In this document: one piece after another, positions 1-8,371 of the stretch
How positions within the stretch are numbered: the first letter of the stretch is position 1
How the letters are laid out: every line of letters starts with the position of its first letter
DNA from: Thiorhodovibrio winogradskyi
GTDB taxonomy: Bacteria > Pseudomonadota > Gammaproteobacteria > Chromatiales > Chromatiaceae
DNA length: 64,000 nucleotides
NCBI RefSeq assembly: GCF_036208045.1
Contig: NZ_CP121472.1
Span: 1,561,531 to 1,625,530 of the forward strand
Direction of reading: 5' to 3'
Translations under genes and position numbers: made by a program
Notes under the pieces: model-generated
Told to the model about the DNA's origin: nothing
Databases searched by the model: none
What the model saw: the letters and a program-made list of their open reading frames with translations, nothing else

Positions 1-1099
1 TGTCCGTCATCGGAATGCAGGGCAAGAGTCTGCCATCGGCCATGATAGCGGGACGGATGCGGCAACTGAGACAAACTGCCTGGCTGACAGCGTCCGGCTG
101 CCCCGAGAGCTTGTTGAACGGACTCATCCACAGCGAGCCGCCCTTGGCGCCATAATAGAGCCCGCCAAGCGCCAGCGTGAAGGGCGCCCCGTCGCGCCGA
201 TGACGGGCGGCCAAGTCCAGGTAGGCAGCGTAGAGCGCGGTGCGGGGGGCAGTCAGATGGCGCCCCTCGCGTCTCCAGCCACCGGTATTCATCATCCCCG
301 CGACCTTCCAGGCGCTGATACCGAGCCCCTTGAGAAGCGCGTATGTGGGCATTAGCCGGTTGAGGTTCCCTTTGTAGACCGCCGTCTCAATGCTCACGCG
401 AAAACCAGCCTTGACCGCGCGGGGAATGGCTTCGATGACTTTCTCCTCGACCGCCGCGACCCCCCTGACCCAATCATGGGTGCCCAGGCCGTCGAAGCTG
501 AGAACCAGGGTCGGGCTCAGCGCGCGCTTGCGCAACGCGGCGAGGGTGCTGTCAGTCAGCAGAACACCATTGGTAAAAAGTTCTGCCAGTATGATCCCTT
601 TTTCCCGCAGTGCATCAACAATCCGCCAGAAGTCCGCTCTGATGAGCGGCTCGCCGCCGGTGATGGCCACCCGGCTGACATTGGCCTGATGGAGCTGATC
701 GACAATATGCAGGCATTGCTCGGTGGACAGCTCGCCGTATTTGGCCCGCGGCGCTTCCATATAACAGTGGCGGCAGCGTAGGTTGCATTTGCCGGTGATG
801 GACCAGTGCACCAAATCGATAAAGCGCGCTTGCGTCTGGCGATACGCTTGTTCCCCGGCCAGCTTGGCGCCAGGATCGCAGGCTTGGGCAACGCCCGCGT
901 CAATCAGCCGATGAACCCGCTCGATCAAGGATGAGGAAACCAGCGGAAAGGCGATGGGTGTCTTGCCGTCGCACAGGGACAGCGCCTGAAAGCTCGCGGC
1001 ATCAAGGGGCGAATTGATTCCGTTCGCGCGATCCTCGAGCCCAAAAGGTAGCCCGTGCCAGCCTCTTAGCGCAAAGCGGGGAGAGATGATCGCATACAT
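1..1099 (-). CDS. Radical SAM/SPASM peptide maturase (partial, 3' end outside window)
   Basis: This gene encodes a radical SAM enzyme, probably modifying the Nif11-type peptides encoded just upstream. About 366 residues are visible, and the C-terminus lies beyond position 1. The cluster motif CNLRCRHC (CxxxCxxC) binds the [4Fe-4S] cluster that cleaves S-adenosylmethionine. A glycine-rich ITGGEPL motif follows. Near the window edge, CLSC and a further Cys in RLLPCIP look like the start of a SPASM auxiliary-cluster domain. The N-terminal ~85 residues before the cluster motif may bind the leader peptide; that is inference. The ATG at 1099 is the first in-frame ATG after the upstream precursor's stop. 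The ribosome site is weak, so translation may be coupled. The reaction (thioether, epimerisation, splicing or other) cannot be told from this fragment. Confidence 0.85.
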   Translation of the reverse strand, partial: MYAIISPRFALRGWHGLPFGLEDRANGINSPLDAASFQALSLCDGKTPIAFPLVSSSLIERVHRLIDAGVAQACDPGAKLAGEQAYRQTQARFIDLVHWSITGKCNLRCRHCYMEAPRAKYGELSTEQCLHIVDQLHQANVSRVAITGGEPLIRADFWRIVDALREKGIILAELFTNGVLLTDSTLAALRKRALSPTLVLSFDGLGTHDWVRGVAAVEEKVIEAIPRAVKAGFRVSIETAVYKGNLNRLMPTYALLKGLGISAWKVAGMMNTGGWRREGRHLTAPRTALYAAYLDLAARHRRDGAPFTLALGGLYYGAKGGSLWMSPFNKLSGQPDAVSQAVCLSCRIRPAIMADGRLLPCIPMTD

Positions 1100-1137
1100 T
1101 ATTGCGTGAGCACCCAGGGTCTTGTCCCGTGCCTGTG

Positions 1138-1500
1138 CTAAATGCCAAGAGGACAGCCGTTTAGCCAGTAGGGCGAGATATTGGGGGCCACCCCGAGCAG
1201 GTGGCAGAGTCCGTCCCCGCCACTACCGCCAGTAATGACATCCAACTCTTCGCTCGACAGCTGCCCGGATTGGTGTATATCCGCGAGCGTCTGGGCTTCG
1301 TAGTCCTTGAGATCATCGGCCGTAAACGGGAACCCCATTGCTTCGGCGACCGGAAGAACATGCTCCCGCACCAGCGCCAATCGGCGCTGCTCGTCGAGCG
1401 CCCGGCCTCGGTAAGTGTTGTTCAACTGCTGGAGTTGGAGGCGATGCTCCGGATCAGCCGCGAGGGCAGCGAAAAACAGCTTGACGTTTTCAGTCGACAT
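1138..1500 (-). CDS. Nif11-type RiPP precursor peptide, Cys-containing core
   Basis: A 120-residue precursor of the Nif11 leader family. It starts MSTENVKLFFAAL, continues with a helical leader, and ends the leader with ELDVITGG, the double-glycine site normally cut by a C39 peptidase transporter. The predicted core is about 28 residues and holds two cysteines (GLCHLL and NGCPLGI), which could be crosslinked. It lies between a second Nif11 precursor and the radical SAM gene, all on the minus strand, so the three probably form one operon. No transporter is visible in the window. The identification rests on leader motifs and gene context. Confidence 0.85.
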   Translation of the reverse strand: MSTENVKLFFAALAADPEHRLQLQQLNNTYRGRALDEQRRLALVREHVLPVAEAMGFPFTADDLKDYEAQTLADIHQSGQLSSEELDVITGGSGGDGLCHLLGVAPNISPYWLNGCPLGI

Positions 1501-1611
1501 GACGGCTCGCAGTCAGGCGCGATGGGTCAATGCCAGAACTAAAGGCCGGGCATTGACCGGGAAGCGGGAATTGCCTTATTCAGGTCAAAGTGGATTCCAG
1601 GTGAAACTGGA

Positions 1612-1971
1612 CTAGAGTGTTCGGATGATGTCTCCCGGCAAAGGCTCGTACAAGGGGTCTCGCCAGGCCGGGGGGGTGCCTGGGAAGAGGATTTGGCCAA
1701 CGATTCCTACCGCGCCAATAATCCCAACGACGGCATTCTCACCAACACCTCCGGCGACCTTTTCCAATTCGGTATCCTCAAGTGCCTGCGTTGATGGTGA
1801 TGCGGATTGGATTTCCTGAACACTGGATTTCAGGCTCTCCAGGGTGACATCAAAGCCGTTATCCTTGGCGTAGGAAACTAACTGCTCGGGACTCTTGGTG
1901 GAAATTTCGCGCATGCGGGCTTGATCAGCGCCAATATAGTCGAAGAACTCTTTAGCTGCGGCGTTTGACAT
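1612..1971 (-). CDS. Nif11-type RiPP precursor peptide, Cys-free core
   Basis: A 119-residue precursor with a typical Nif11 leader (MSNAAAKEFFDYIG, then a helical stretch with YAKDNGFDVTLESL) ending in ELEKVAGG. The core of roughly 43 residues starts VGENAVVGIIGAVG. It is hydrophobic at first and then rich in Pro, Asp and aromatics (PPAWRDPLYEPLPGD), without cysteine. It is therefore unlike the Cys-containing core of its downstream neighbour, although one maturase gene follows both. The leader end VAGG is also close to the IAGG of the separate precursor family at 17879-20249. The ribosome site AGGAGCC sits just upstream of the ATG. Confidence 0.85.
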   Translation of the reverse strand: MSNAAAKEFFDYIGADQARMREISTKSPEQLVSYAKDNGFDVTLESLKSSVQEIQSASPSTQALEDTELEKVAGGVGENAVVGIIGAVGIVGQILFPGTPPAWRDPLYEPLPGDIIRTL

Positions 1972-2061
1972 GGTGTTTGGCTCCTGTTGCTGAGTTCGGT
2001 GTCGAGCTGCTCGTGGAGAGAGTCGCGGTTTCCGCGCGGCTGCGCCAATCCGGTCAGCGGC

Positions 2062-2110
2062 AAGTCTAGGCGCCCGGGCCGCCGCCGACTATGCAAATCC
2101 GGCAAGACTT
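2062..2110 (+). repeat. Dispersed palindromic repeat, copy 1 (single arm)
   Basis: A 49-bp stretch in the upstream region of the Nif11 precursor operon, almost identical to 8195-8243 and in the same orientation. It begins AAGTCT, contains GCCGCCGCCGAC and ATGCAAATCC, and ends AGACTT, so its ends form an inverted repeat. Bases 2085-2107 also match the reverse complement of 8247-8269 exactly. It is either a mobile REP/MITE-like unit or a shared regulatory element. The rest of 1972-2250 holds no gene that I can support. Confidence 0.7.
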
Positions 2111-2250
2111 GGTAACAATTCAAAAATGAGTCATACATCTTATGCCAGGCCTCCCAGATTTCTCCTCCCAGCTAAGAGCCTGAATCTCCGTCCGTCTCTT
2201 CGCCTTTTCTTTGAGGTTTTTCGTGTGTTGAACTGAATTTCATAACGCCT

Positions 2251-4348
2251 TCACTGTTCGAGAAGCTTCGCGCTTTTCGGATCGAAGCGATACTTGACAA
2301 TGCTCCCGTCCTGAATCTTCGTGACTGCGTCCTGGATCGCATGGAGCGGCACAAGGAACCACTCGCGTGGTACCACCGGATTTCCGAAGCGATCCTTGAT
2401 CTCGATTTCCAGGCGCGCGGGGGCGAAAATTCGGTGAATCAAGTGCTCAAGCTTGGCGCGGTTGATGTTGTAAAGCTCGTAGGTGGCGATGATCTCGACA
2501 TCGGCCATGAGGAAGGTCGGGTCCAACTTCGCGCCGGCGATGCGCCGCTCGACGTCCATGCCGGTGACGCCGATTTTGTGAATCGGTGACGAACTGGCGC
2601 ACACCCTGGATGAAGGCGGTGTTGGGACGTTCGCTCGGCGCTGGCTCGTCGGTGAGTGCTGTTCCCGCCACCCTTTCCTTGGCCTTTTGGGTCAGATTGA
2701 GCGCGGCGATGGCGTGTTGGCGCACGGCCTCGCGGTCCCCGGCTGCCAGCTCCGGGTATTTCTCCTGAATGATCTTGCCCATGCGCACCTGGGTCAGTTC
2801 CTCGGGGACCAGTTCCTCGTCGAACAGGCCGCGTTCAATGCTGGGCCGGTCCTGAACAAAGGCAGCGACCAGCTCGTTTAAGTCTTCGCGGCAGACGCGC
2901 TCGGCTTCTTTTGTCTTAGGTTCAGCCAGCCCTTTGATCTCGACATGGAATTCACCGCTGTCCTCGTTGACGCCGATGTTTTCTTTGTTTGGATCATAGC
3001 CGCCCGCGCCATAGTCGAAGCCGGCTTGCGGGCCGCTGGTTGGTGTCTTGGGCGTGAAGTTGAAGCGCGGCGCCAGCACTTGCTCCATCAGCAGGCTGGC
3101 GGCGATGGCTTTCAGGGTGTCGTTGACCGCCTCGATCACGGCCTGCTCGGCGGCATCGGGCTCGGCGATCAGGTTGGTGAAGCGCGCGCGGGTTTTGCAC
3201 GGTGCGTCGCGGGTGGCGCGGCCGATGATCTGCACCACTTCGGTCAGACTGGCGCGATAGCCGACGGTGAGCGCGTGCTCGCACCAGATCCAGTCGAAGC
3301 CCTCCTTGGCCATGCCCAGCGCGATGATGATATCGACATGGTCGCGGTTGTTCTTCTGGCTCGGGTCTTTCAGCGCGGCGGACACCGGCTCGCGCTTGCG
3401 CGGGTCATCCTCGACCAGATCGGCGATGCGCAGCAACCGGCCGTCGGGGCGCAAGACCAGCTGAAAGCCGGTCTTGGGGTCCCGGCCCTGCCAGTCGCCG
3501 AGTTCCTCGATGATGTGTTCGACTTCGCGAATCTTGTCCTTGGTGCTCTCGCGGGAGTTGACGCTGGGGATATGGATGATGGTCTTCTCGTGCGGATTCA
3601 GCACCTTGAGGATGCTCTCGGCATAGGAACCGGTGTAGAAGTAATAGCCGATGTCGAGCTGCTTCAGATACTGGTAGCCGTTGAGCTGCTCGTAGTAGGT
3701 AAAGGTGACGGTGTCGAACTTGGCCTCGTCTTGGGGGGCGAGCACCGCCTCGGCGTCGCCGCGAAAGTAAGAGCCGGTCATGGCGACGAGATGCACCCGG
3801 TCGCGGGCGATGAACTGGCCGAGATGGGCGCCGAGTTTGTTGTCCGGGTTGGCCGAGACGTGGTGGAACTCATCGACCGCGATCAGCCGGTCATCGAAGG
3901 TGTCGACCCCGACCTGATCGACCGCGAAGCGAAAGGTGGCGTGGGTGCAGACCAAAATCCGGTCGCTGCTGGCCAGGAACGCCTGCACCGATTTGACCTT
4001 GCCGCCGTCCTCGCCGGGGGCATTGCAGAGATTCCACCTCGGCGGCACCTGCCAGTCGGCGAAGAAGCCGAATTGCGACAGCGGTTCGTCGTTGAAACTG
4101 GCGCCGATAGAGCGCTCCGGCACCACGATGATGGCCTGCTTCAGCCCCTGGTGGTGGAGCTTATCGAGGGCGATAAACATCAGCGCCCGACTCTTGCCCG
4201 AAGCCGGCGGGGATTTGATCAGCAGATATTGCTCGCCGCGCTTGGCATAGGCGCGCTCCTGCATCGGGCGCATGCCGAGTTCATTGGCGCGGGTGGAGCG
4301 GCCATTGCGAGCATAGGTGACGGAGACGGACGGGACGGATTGGGTCAT
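2251..4348 (-). pseudogene. DEAD/DEAH-box helicase with T5orf172-like C-terminus, frameshifted
   Basis: A superfamily 2 helicase that would act on DNA in a restriction-like system. Residues 1-610 read cleanly from the ATG at 4348. The P-loop is PASGKSRAL near residue 50, the Walker B/DExH motif is AVDEFHH near 148, and motif VI is VVQIIGRATRD. After FIQGVRQFVTDS the frame degenerates into Arg/His-rich noise. The expected sequence continues in another frame over 2251-2604: IHKIGVTGMDVERRIAG followed by YELYNINRAKLEHLIH, which resembles T5orf172 (a GIY-YIG-like domain). One indel near 2585-2600 therefore separates the helicase from its nuclease-like end. It could be a real mutation or an assembly error. 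The neighbouring methylase is clearly broken, which favours decay. Confidence 0.75.
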
Positions 4349-4437
4349 GGCTTATGTCGGTCGCTGCAAAGGCTGAACAGTATTAACACCGCGCGGTTCA
4401 ATCTTTAAACAAATTTCCGTTGGAGTATCTCCTTCAG

Positions 4438-5007
4438 TCAATGGCCGTGGTCATCAATCACATCCTCATAAATCGCATCCATCGAGAGCGTCCCATCAAG
4501 ACAATCCAAGGCCACCTCGCCGCTGGTGAAGATGTCCGGGCGCCATTGGTCGCGTCGGCGATAGATTTCCACGCGCCGCTGGTTTTGTGCTACCAGCCAA
4601 TAGGCTTGCAGGCTGGGGATGGTTTGATAAGCCAGCAGTTTTTCGCGCCGGTCGATGCGCTCGGTCGAGTCTGACAGCACTTCGATGATCAGGCAGGGTG
4701 CGGTGCAATAGTAGGTTTCGCGGTCGTTGGGATCGCAGGTCAGCAGCAGGTCGGGATAGTAGAAAATGTCCTGTCCGGCGATTTGCAGGCGCACTTTCAT
4801 GTCATTGATGAAGAGTTGGCATTTTTTGCCGCGTGCGCGCTCATGCACCCTGGCATGCAGATTGCCGAGAATGAGGCCATGGGCGCGACTCGCGCCGGTC
4901 ATAACGTAAACCTCGCCATCGATGTATTCGTGTCGGCATTCGGCGCCGTCTTCACCACGGAGGTAGTCGGCGACTGGAAGTTTTTGCTGTTGTGCAGGAT
5001 TCATCAT
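4438..5007 (-). CDS. Uma2-family (DUF820) putative endonuclease
   Basis: A 189-residue protein of the Uma2 family, a PD-(D/E)XK-fold group that is abundant in cyanobacteria and purple bacteria and whose role is unclear. Typical features are the opening KLPVADYLRGE, EYIDGEVY, the acidic motif YYPDLLLTCD, and CLIIEVLSDSTERIDRREKL with ExL...K-type spacing. The length is normal and the reading frame is intact. Two adjacent ATG codons can serve as start. It lies in a minus-strand string of defence-like genes with gaps of about 90-115 bp on each side, so it may be an independent passenger. A broken relative lies at 62175-62804. Confidence 0.85.
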   Translation of the reverse strand: MMNPAQQQKLPVADYLRGEDGAECRHEYIDGEVYVMTGASRAHGLILGNLHARVHERARGKKCQLFINDMKVRLQIAGQDIFYYPDLLLTCDPNDRETYYCTAPCLIIEVLSDSTERIDRREKLLAYQTIPSLQAYWLVAQNQRRVEIYRRRDQWRPDIFTSGEVALDCLDGTLSMDAIYEDVIDDHGH

Positions 5008-5120
5008 CTTTTTTTACTTTCGCAGTTCAGATACCAATGAACCGATTTACCCTTCTAAGCAACCATCTTTTGTGGGACGGAAGGGACGGATTGGGTCATG
5101 GCTTGTTCGAGCCGTTCGCT

Positions 5121-5540
5121 TCAAGGGCTGATCAATGGATTGATGACAGTCAAGCGGTCGTCGATGATTTGCCCGTGCTGCATGTCTTCGCTGTAAAGCG
5201 CCGAGCAACCGGCATCAAGCGCGGCTGCCACAATCAGACTGTCCCAATAGCTGAACCTGTGGCTTTGCCGTAACTTGGAGGCCAACAGGTGTTGCGTCGC
5301 ATTGGAGGGGTGAATCTCGCAGTCGCGATACCAGTCGCCAACGATGGCACGCAGTCGCGGTTCCTCGATGCCGGCCTTTTTGAGCAGATTGCTGCTCGCT
5401 TCGCGAATCACCTGGGAGTTCACCAATGGCCGCGTCAGACCGAGGACGAACTCTGCGGCAAGCCGATGCTTGAGGTTTCCATCGTCGGCAACCAACGCAT
5501 AGAGCCAGATATTGGTGTCAACGAATAGCCTAGCGGGCAT
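5121..5540 (-). CDS. PIN-domain toxin (VapC-like ribonuclease)
   Basis: A 139-residue PIN-domain protein that probably cleaves RNA when its antitoxin is lost. The acidic active-site set is visible: D8 in FVDTNIW, E47 in VIREASSN, D100 in YWDSLIVAAA and D119 in YSEDMQHG. It overlaps the upstream antitoxin gene by 11 bp, the usual toxin-antitoxin arrangement. All key residues are present, so it looks functional. It sits between the decayed methylase and the Uma2 and helicase genes, where it could stabilise the module. Confidence 0.85.
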   Translation of the reverse strand: MPARLFVDTNIWLYALVADDGNLKHRLAAEFVLGLTRPLVNSQVIREASSNLLKKAGIEEPRLRAIVGDWYRDCEIHPSNATQHLLASKLRQSHRFSYWDSLIVAAALDAGCSALYSEDMQHGQIIDDRLTVINPLISP

Positions 5541-5745
5541 TGGCCTCTTCCCGTGTCAGCGGCTGAAAATCCTTGACGTTCAGCGGCTGATTGATCCATT
5601 GCGCCAGGGAAGACTCCCGCAGGGTTTTGGGCGCGACCGAATCCTTCCGCGCGCGTTCGACAAGAAACCTTGCGAAATCGAGCACTTCGGCCTGTTTTGC
5701 CACCGGCAGTTGTTCCAAGGTTTCCAGCAATTCAGCTTGTTCCAT
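5530..5745 (-). CDS. DUF2281-type antitoxin of the PIN toxin
   Basis: A 71-residue protein starting MEQAELLETLEQLPVAKQAE, followed by VLDFARFLVERARKD. This pattern is typical of the DUF2281 antitoxin family found upstream of PIN toxins. The C-terminal half (LNVKDFQPLTREEANAR) is probably the toxin-binding tail. The stop overlaps the toxin start by 11 bp, so the pair is translationally coupled. The ribosome site AGGAGAAAG lies before the ATG. Confidence 0.8.
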   Translation of the reverse strand: MEQAELLETLEQLPVAKQAEVLDFARFLVERARKDSVAPKTLRESSLAQWINQPLNVKDFQPLTREEANAR

Positions 5746-5838
5746 GGCTTTCTCCTAGAGTGTTGCTAGCGCGCGATGACTCTCATCATATTTGAGCGAG
5801 CGATTTCTGCGCGGAACGACGAATCGCAATGGTAAACA

Positions 5839-6045
5839 TCATTCGATCATTCCTGATTTAATCTCCGCAACAGCCTGTTCAAATGGCATGTTGTCATCGT
5901 TATGATCGGCTTTTGCCTGTTCGTAAGCGTGAATATCATCCAGTTTTTCTATGGCTTCAAGAATATTTTGCCATTCGGCATAAGGCACGATCACCGCCTT
6001 TTTGTTTAATTGTTCATCAACAATGTATTGGATAGGGAAATTCAT
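5839..6045 (-). CDS. Small antitoxin-like protein without a visible toxin
   Basis: A 68-residue protein opening MNFPIQYIVDEQLNKKAVIV, followed by PYAEWQNILEAIEKLDD and an acidic tail. It resembles the short Phd/YefM-like antitoxins that normally precede a RelE/ParE toxin. Its ATG overlaps the stop codon of the upstream methylase remnant (ATGA), so it was part of that operon. No toxin gene follows: the next 90 bp to the DUF2281 gene hold none. It may be an orphan antitoxin or the survivor of a deleted pair. The family call rests on general sequence character only. Confidence 0.55.
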   Translation of the reverse strand: MNFPIQYIVDEQLNKKAVIVPYAEWQNILEAIEKLDDIHAYEQAKADHNDDNMPFEQAVAEIKSGMIE

Positions 6046-7632
6046 GACTTGGCTCTTTTTGGCTTCTTGGTCGCGGGCGGTTTGGTCTTTTCGGCACTGG
6101 TCATCTCGGTGTACATCTGAAACAGCTTTTCCAACCGCTCGGTGTCGTTCTTGAAGCGGCGGCCGATGTAGATGCGCTCCAGCGTTTCGTCGTTGTCGTC
6201 ATGGGCGGCGCGCAGGTCGGCGGGCATCTTGTTGGGATCATAGAGGTCGGCGATGGTGGCCGGGAAGTGCGCCTCGCGGGCGAGCAGGATGTTCTCGGCG
6301 CAGCGGGTGAGGTCGGTTTTGTTGTTTGCGGTGAGGAAGGGGACGGGGAATGTGTTCCAGCCGAGGGTGTTGGAGTAGGAAAAATCGGTTCTCATGCGCA
6401 CGCAGACGGTTCCGATCCAGACCCAGTGAAGACGGGAGGCAATGAGCGCCATATTCCAGAGAGGGGCGTCGTAGAGGGCGAATGCTTTTTCTTGAATTAC
6501 GCTGGCAGGTTCAAGTAAGCCGACAGGCAAATATGGCCGATTCTCGGAACTAACGCGCGGAATTACCAACACACGTTCTTTGGCCGTTATCTGCTCGCGG
6601 AAGCGGTGAGGCGTTTCAGCGAGTTTTTGCGCTGCTTCATCCGCCTGATCCAACGGCGTCTCAAACAAATCATCCGCCTTCAGCTTTACCCCCGTCCCCA
6701 CCGGCGGACAAATACTCAACCAATCCAGCCGCAACGCATTCCCACAGACAATCCAATTCATTTTCTCCAGCGGCAAGAACTCCGCCAGCGCCAACTGCTT
6801 GCCGCGATAGCGCACATCACACTGATACTCGGCGATAATCAACGCCAGCCGCGCCACCTCCGCCGGAAAAGAACGAATCTCAATGCCGCGAAAATTGGTC
6901 AGCGGAATCTCCTAGCGCCGATCCGCCTCGCCGCGCCGGCGATTGATCTCCGCCTCAAGCGCGCGCAGTTCCTTGTAGGCGATGACCAGGAAATTGCCCG
7001 AGCCACAAGCCGGGTCGAACACCCGGATGCGGGCGATGCGGTGGCGCAAATTCAGTAGCTTACGACTGTTGTTCCCCGCCTCCTCCAACGTCTCGCGCAG
7101 CCCATCAAGGAACAGCGGATTGAGCACCTTGAGGATATTCGGCACACTGGTGTAATGCAGCCCCAGCGCGCCGCGCTCCTCATCCTCGGCCACTGCCTGG
7201 ATCATGGAGCCGAAGATATCCGGGTTGATCTTCTGCCAGTCGAGATGACCGATGTGGATCAGATAAGAACGCGCGATCTTGCTAAAGCGCGGAACCTCGA
7301 CGCTGTCGTAAAACAGACCGCCGTTGACATAGGGGAAGCGGTCGGCCCAGCGCGGCAGCTTGGCCGCCGCGCGCTGGTCGGTCGGCGTGTTCATCGCGCG
7401 GAACAGTTCGCTGATCACCTCGTGGGTGTTCGCGGAATCGCGATCACTCATCTGCTCAATGGTCTTGGTAAACCCCGCATCAGACGAGAAAATGTCGGTA
7501 TCCTCGGCGAAAAAGCAGAAAGGTGGTGGCCTTGTTGCCGAACGCCTCCAGGAAGGCGAAGGGGAATTCCTCGGCCGCGAACGGCTGCTCGGCCAGGGCG
7601 GAGATGGCTTCTTCAATTTCGACGGCGTTCAC
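6042..7632 (-). pseudogene. MmeI-like (class IIG) adenine DNA methylase, multiply broken
   Basis: This is the remnant of a roughly 900-residue restriction-modification enzyme that methylates adenine. The likely original start is a GTG at 7632 (NAVEIEEAISALAEQPF). A frameshift follows near 7510-7530, after EAFGNKATT. The frame then runs through motif I, FDPACGSGNFL, to an in-frame TAG at 6912-6914 after RRGEADRR. In the same frame after the stop it continues EIPLTNFRGIEIRSF and VARLALIIAEYQCDV. Soon after DDLFETPLDQAD, a large piece including the catalytic NPPY motif is missing, and the text jumps to the target-recognition region (ENRPYLPVGLL) and the C-terminus. With three separate lesions this is a genuine pseudogene, not a sequencing artefact. 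Confidence 0.85.
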
Positions 7633-7908
7633 TTGGTCATCCTTCCAAAAGCCAGTTTGTAGCTTGCGCCCTCGGCGATTCGCGGCGGGCATCAGTCCGT
7701 TGGCATGGGTTCGCAATCCATCGATTTCCCAGCGCCGGCTTGGCACTGGGTGGCTTTGATCTAGGGGCGCAGGCGGATGGTGATAGTTTCGGGGCCTGGC
7801 ATCCTTGGCTTGCATGCGCGGGAGTGTTGCTTGTCACGCAAGCTTAGTGCATCGACTTTACCACTGCCAATGTTGTTTTTCCGGCCGGCGTGGCGCGGGC
7901 TAGCTGGC

Positions 7909-7964
7909 GCGGTGGGCGGTGTACGCGGCGCGGCTGACCCCTCCGGCCCGGATTTCCACCGCCC
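7909..7964 (+). other. Hairpin-forming segment upstream of a terminator, possible small RNA
   Basis: GGGCGGTG at 7914-7921 can pair with CACCGCCC at 7957-7964, and a strong terminator follows at 7970-8004. No coding gene is visible on the plus strand upstream. The segment between the hairpin and the terminator could be the 3' part of a small RNA or the leftover end of a deleted gene. I see no tRNA. The rest of 7633-8194 contains nothing else I can support. Confidence 0.3.
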
Positions 7965-7969
7965 AAGAC

Positions 7970-8004
7970 AACCCCGCTCCCGAGTCATCGGGGCGGGTTT
8001 TTTT
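7970..8004 (+). terminator. Rho-independent terminator
   Basis: A GC-rich inverted repeat (ACCCCGCTCCCGA, loop GTCA, TCGGGGCGGG) is followed directly by seven T residues. It would end plus-strand transcription. No intact plus-strand gene lies upstream, so it belongs either to a small RNA or to a lost gene. Confidence 0.75.
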
Positions 8005-8194
8005 GTGTTATTAATTAAGGTTCCGTGGTTGGATTTTTCAGAAATAGGCAGGCTTGGATTCCGCCTGCCCGCGGATTCCGGCCAGCGCGATCTAACGCGG
8101 CACTGACCGCTCTCGGGTACCAGAGGGCCTGATGGTTCGCGGTGTGAGCCTCAGAGTCTCGGCGGCTAGTGAGTATCCTGTCCTGGAACTCCAG

Positions 8195-8269
8195 AAGTCT
8201 TTGGCGCCCGGACCGCCGCCGACCATGCAAATCCGCCAAGACTTGCGCTTGCCGGATTTGCATAGTCGG
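8195..8269 (+). repeat. Dispersed palindromic repeat, copy 2 (full hairpin)
   Basis: The first 49 bp nearly match 2062-2110. Here the element is extended into a long inverted repeat: GCCGACCATGCAAATCCG at 8217 onward pairs, with few mismatches, with CGGATTTGCATAGTCGGC ending at 8269 across a 7-base loop. The right arm is the exact reverse complement of 2085-2107. It lies about 100 bp upstream of the first gene of the YcaO operon and could be a transcript-level hairpin, a protein-binding site or a REP/MITE-like mobile unit. Confidence 0.75.
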
Positions 8270-8371
8270 CTTCGACGGCATTGTGGTAGCGTTTTCCCCA
8301 TGCGTTTCGTCCGTGCCACTGAGCTGCCATGATTATCACTGAGCCCCCCATCAGACTTCGGTCCGCGTGGA

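Noticed and set aside
2945-4408. Long plus-strand open frame (487 codons) across the helicase region
   Set aside because: It is antisense to the helicase, whose motifs are clear, and its composition (Gly/Val/Asp-rich, no motifs) is typical of a shadow frame in GC-rich DNA.
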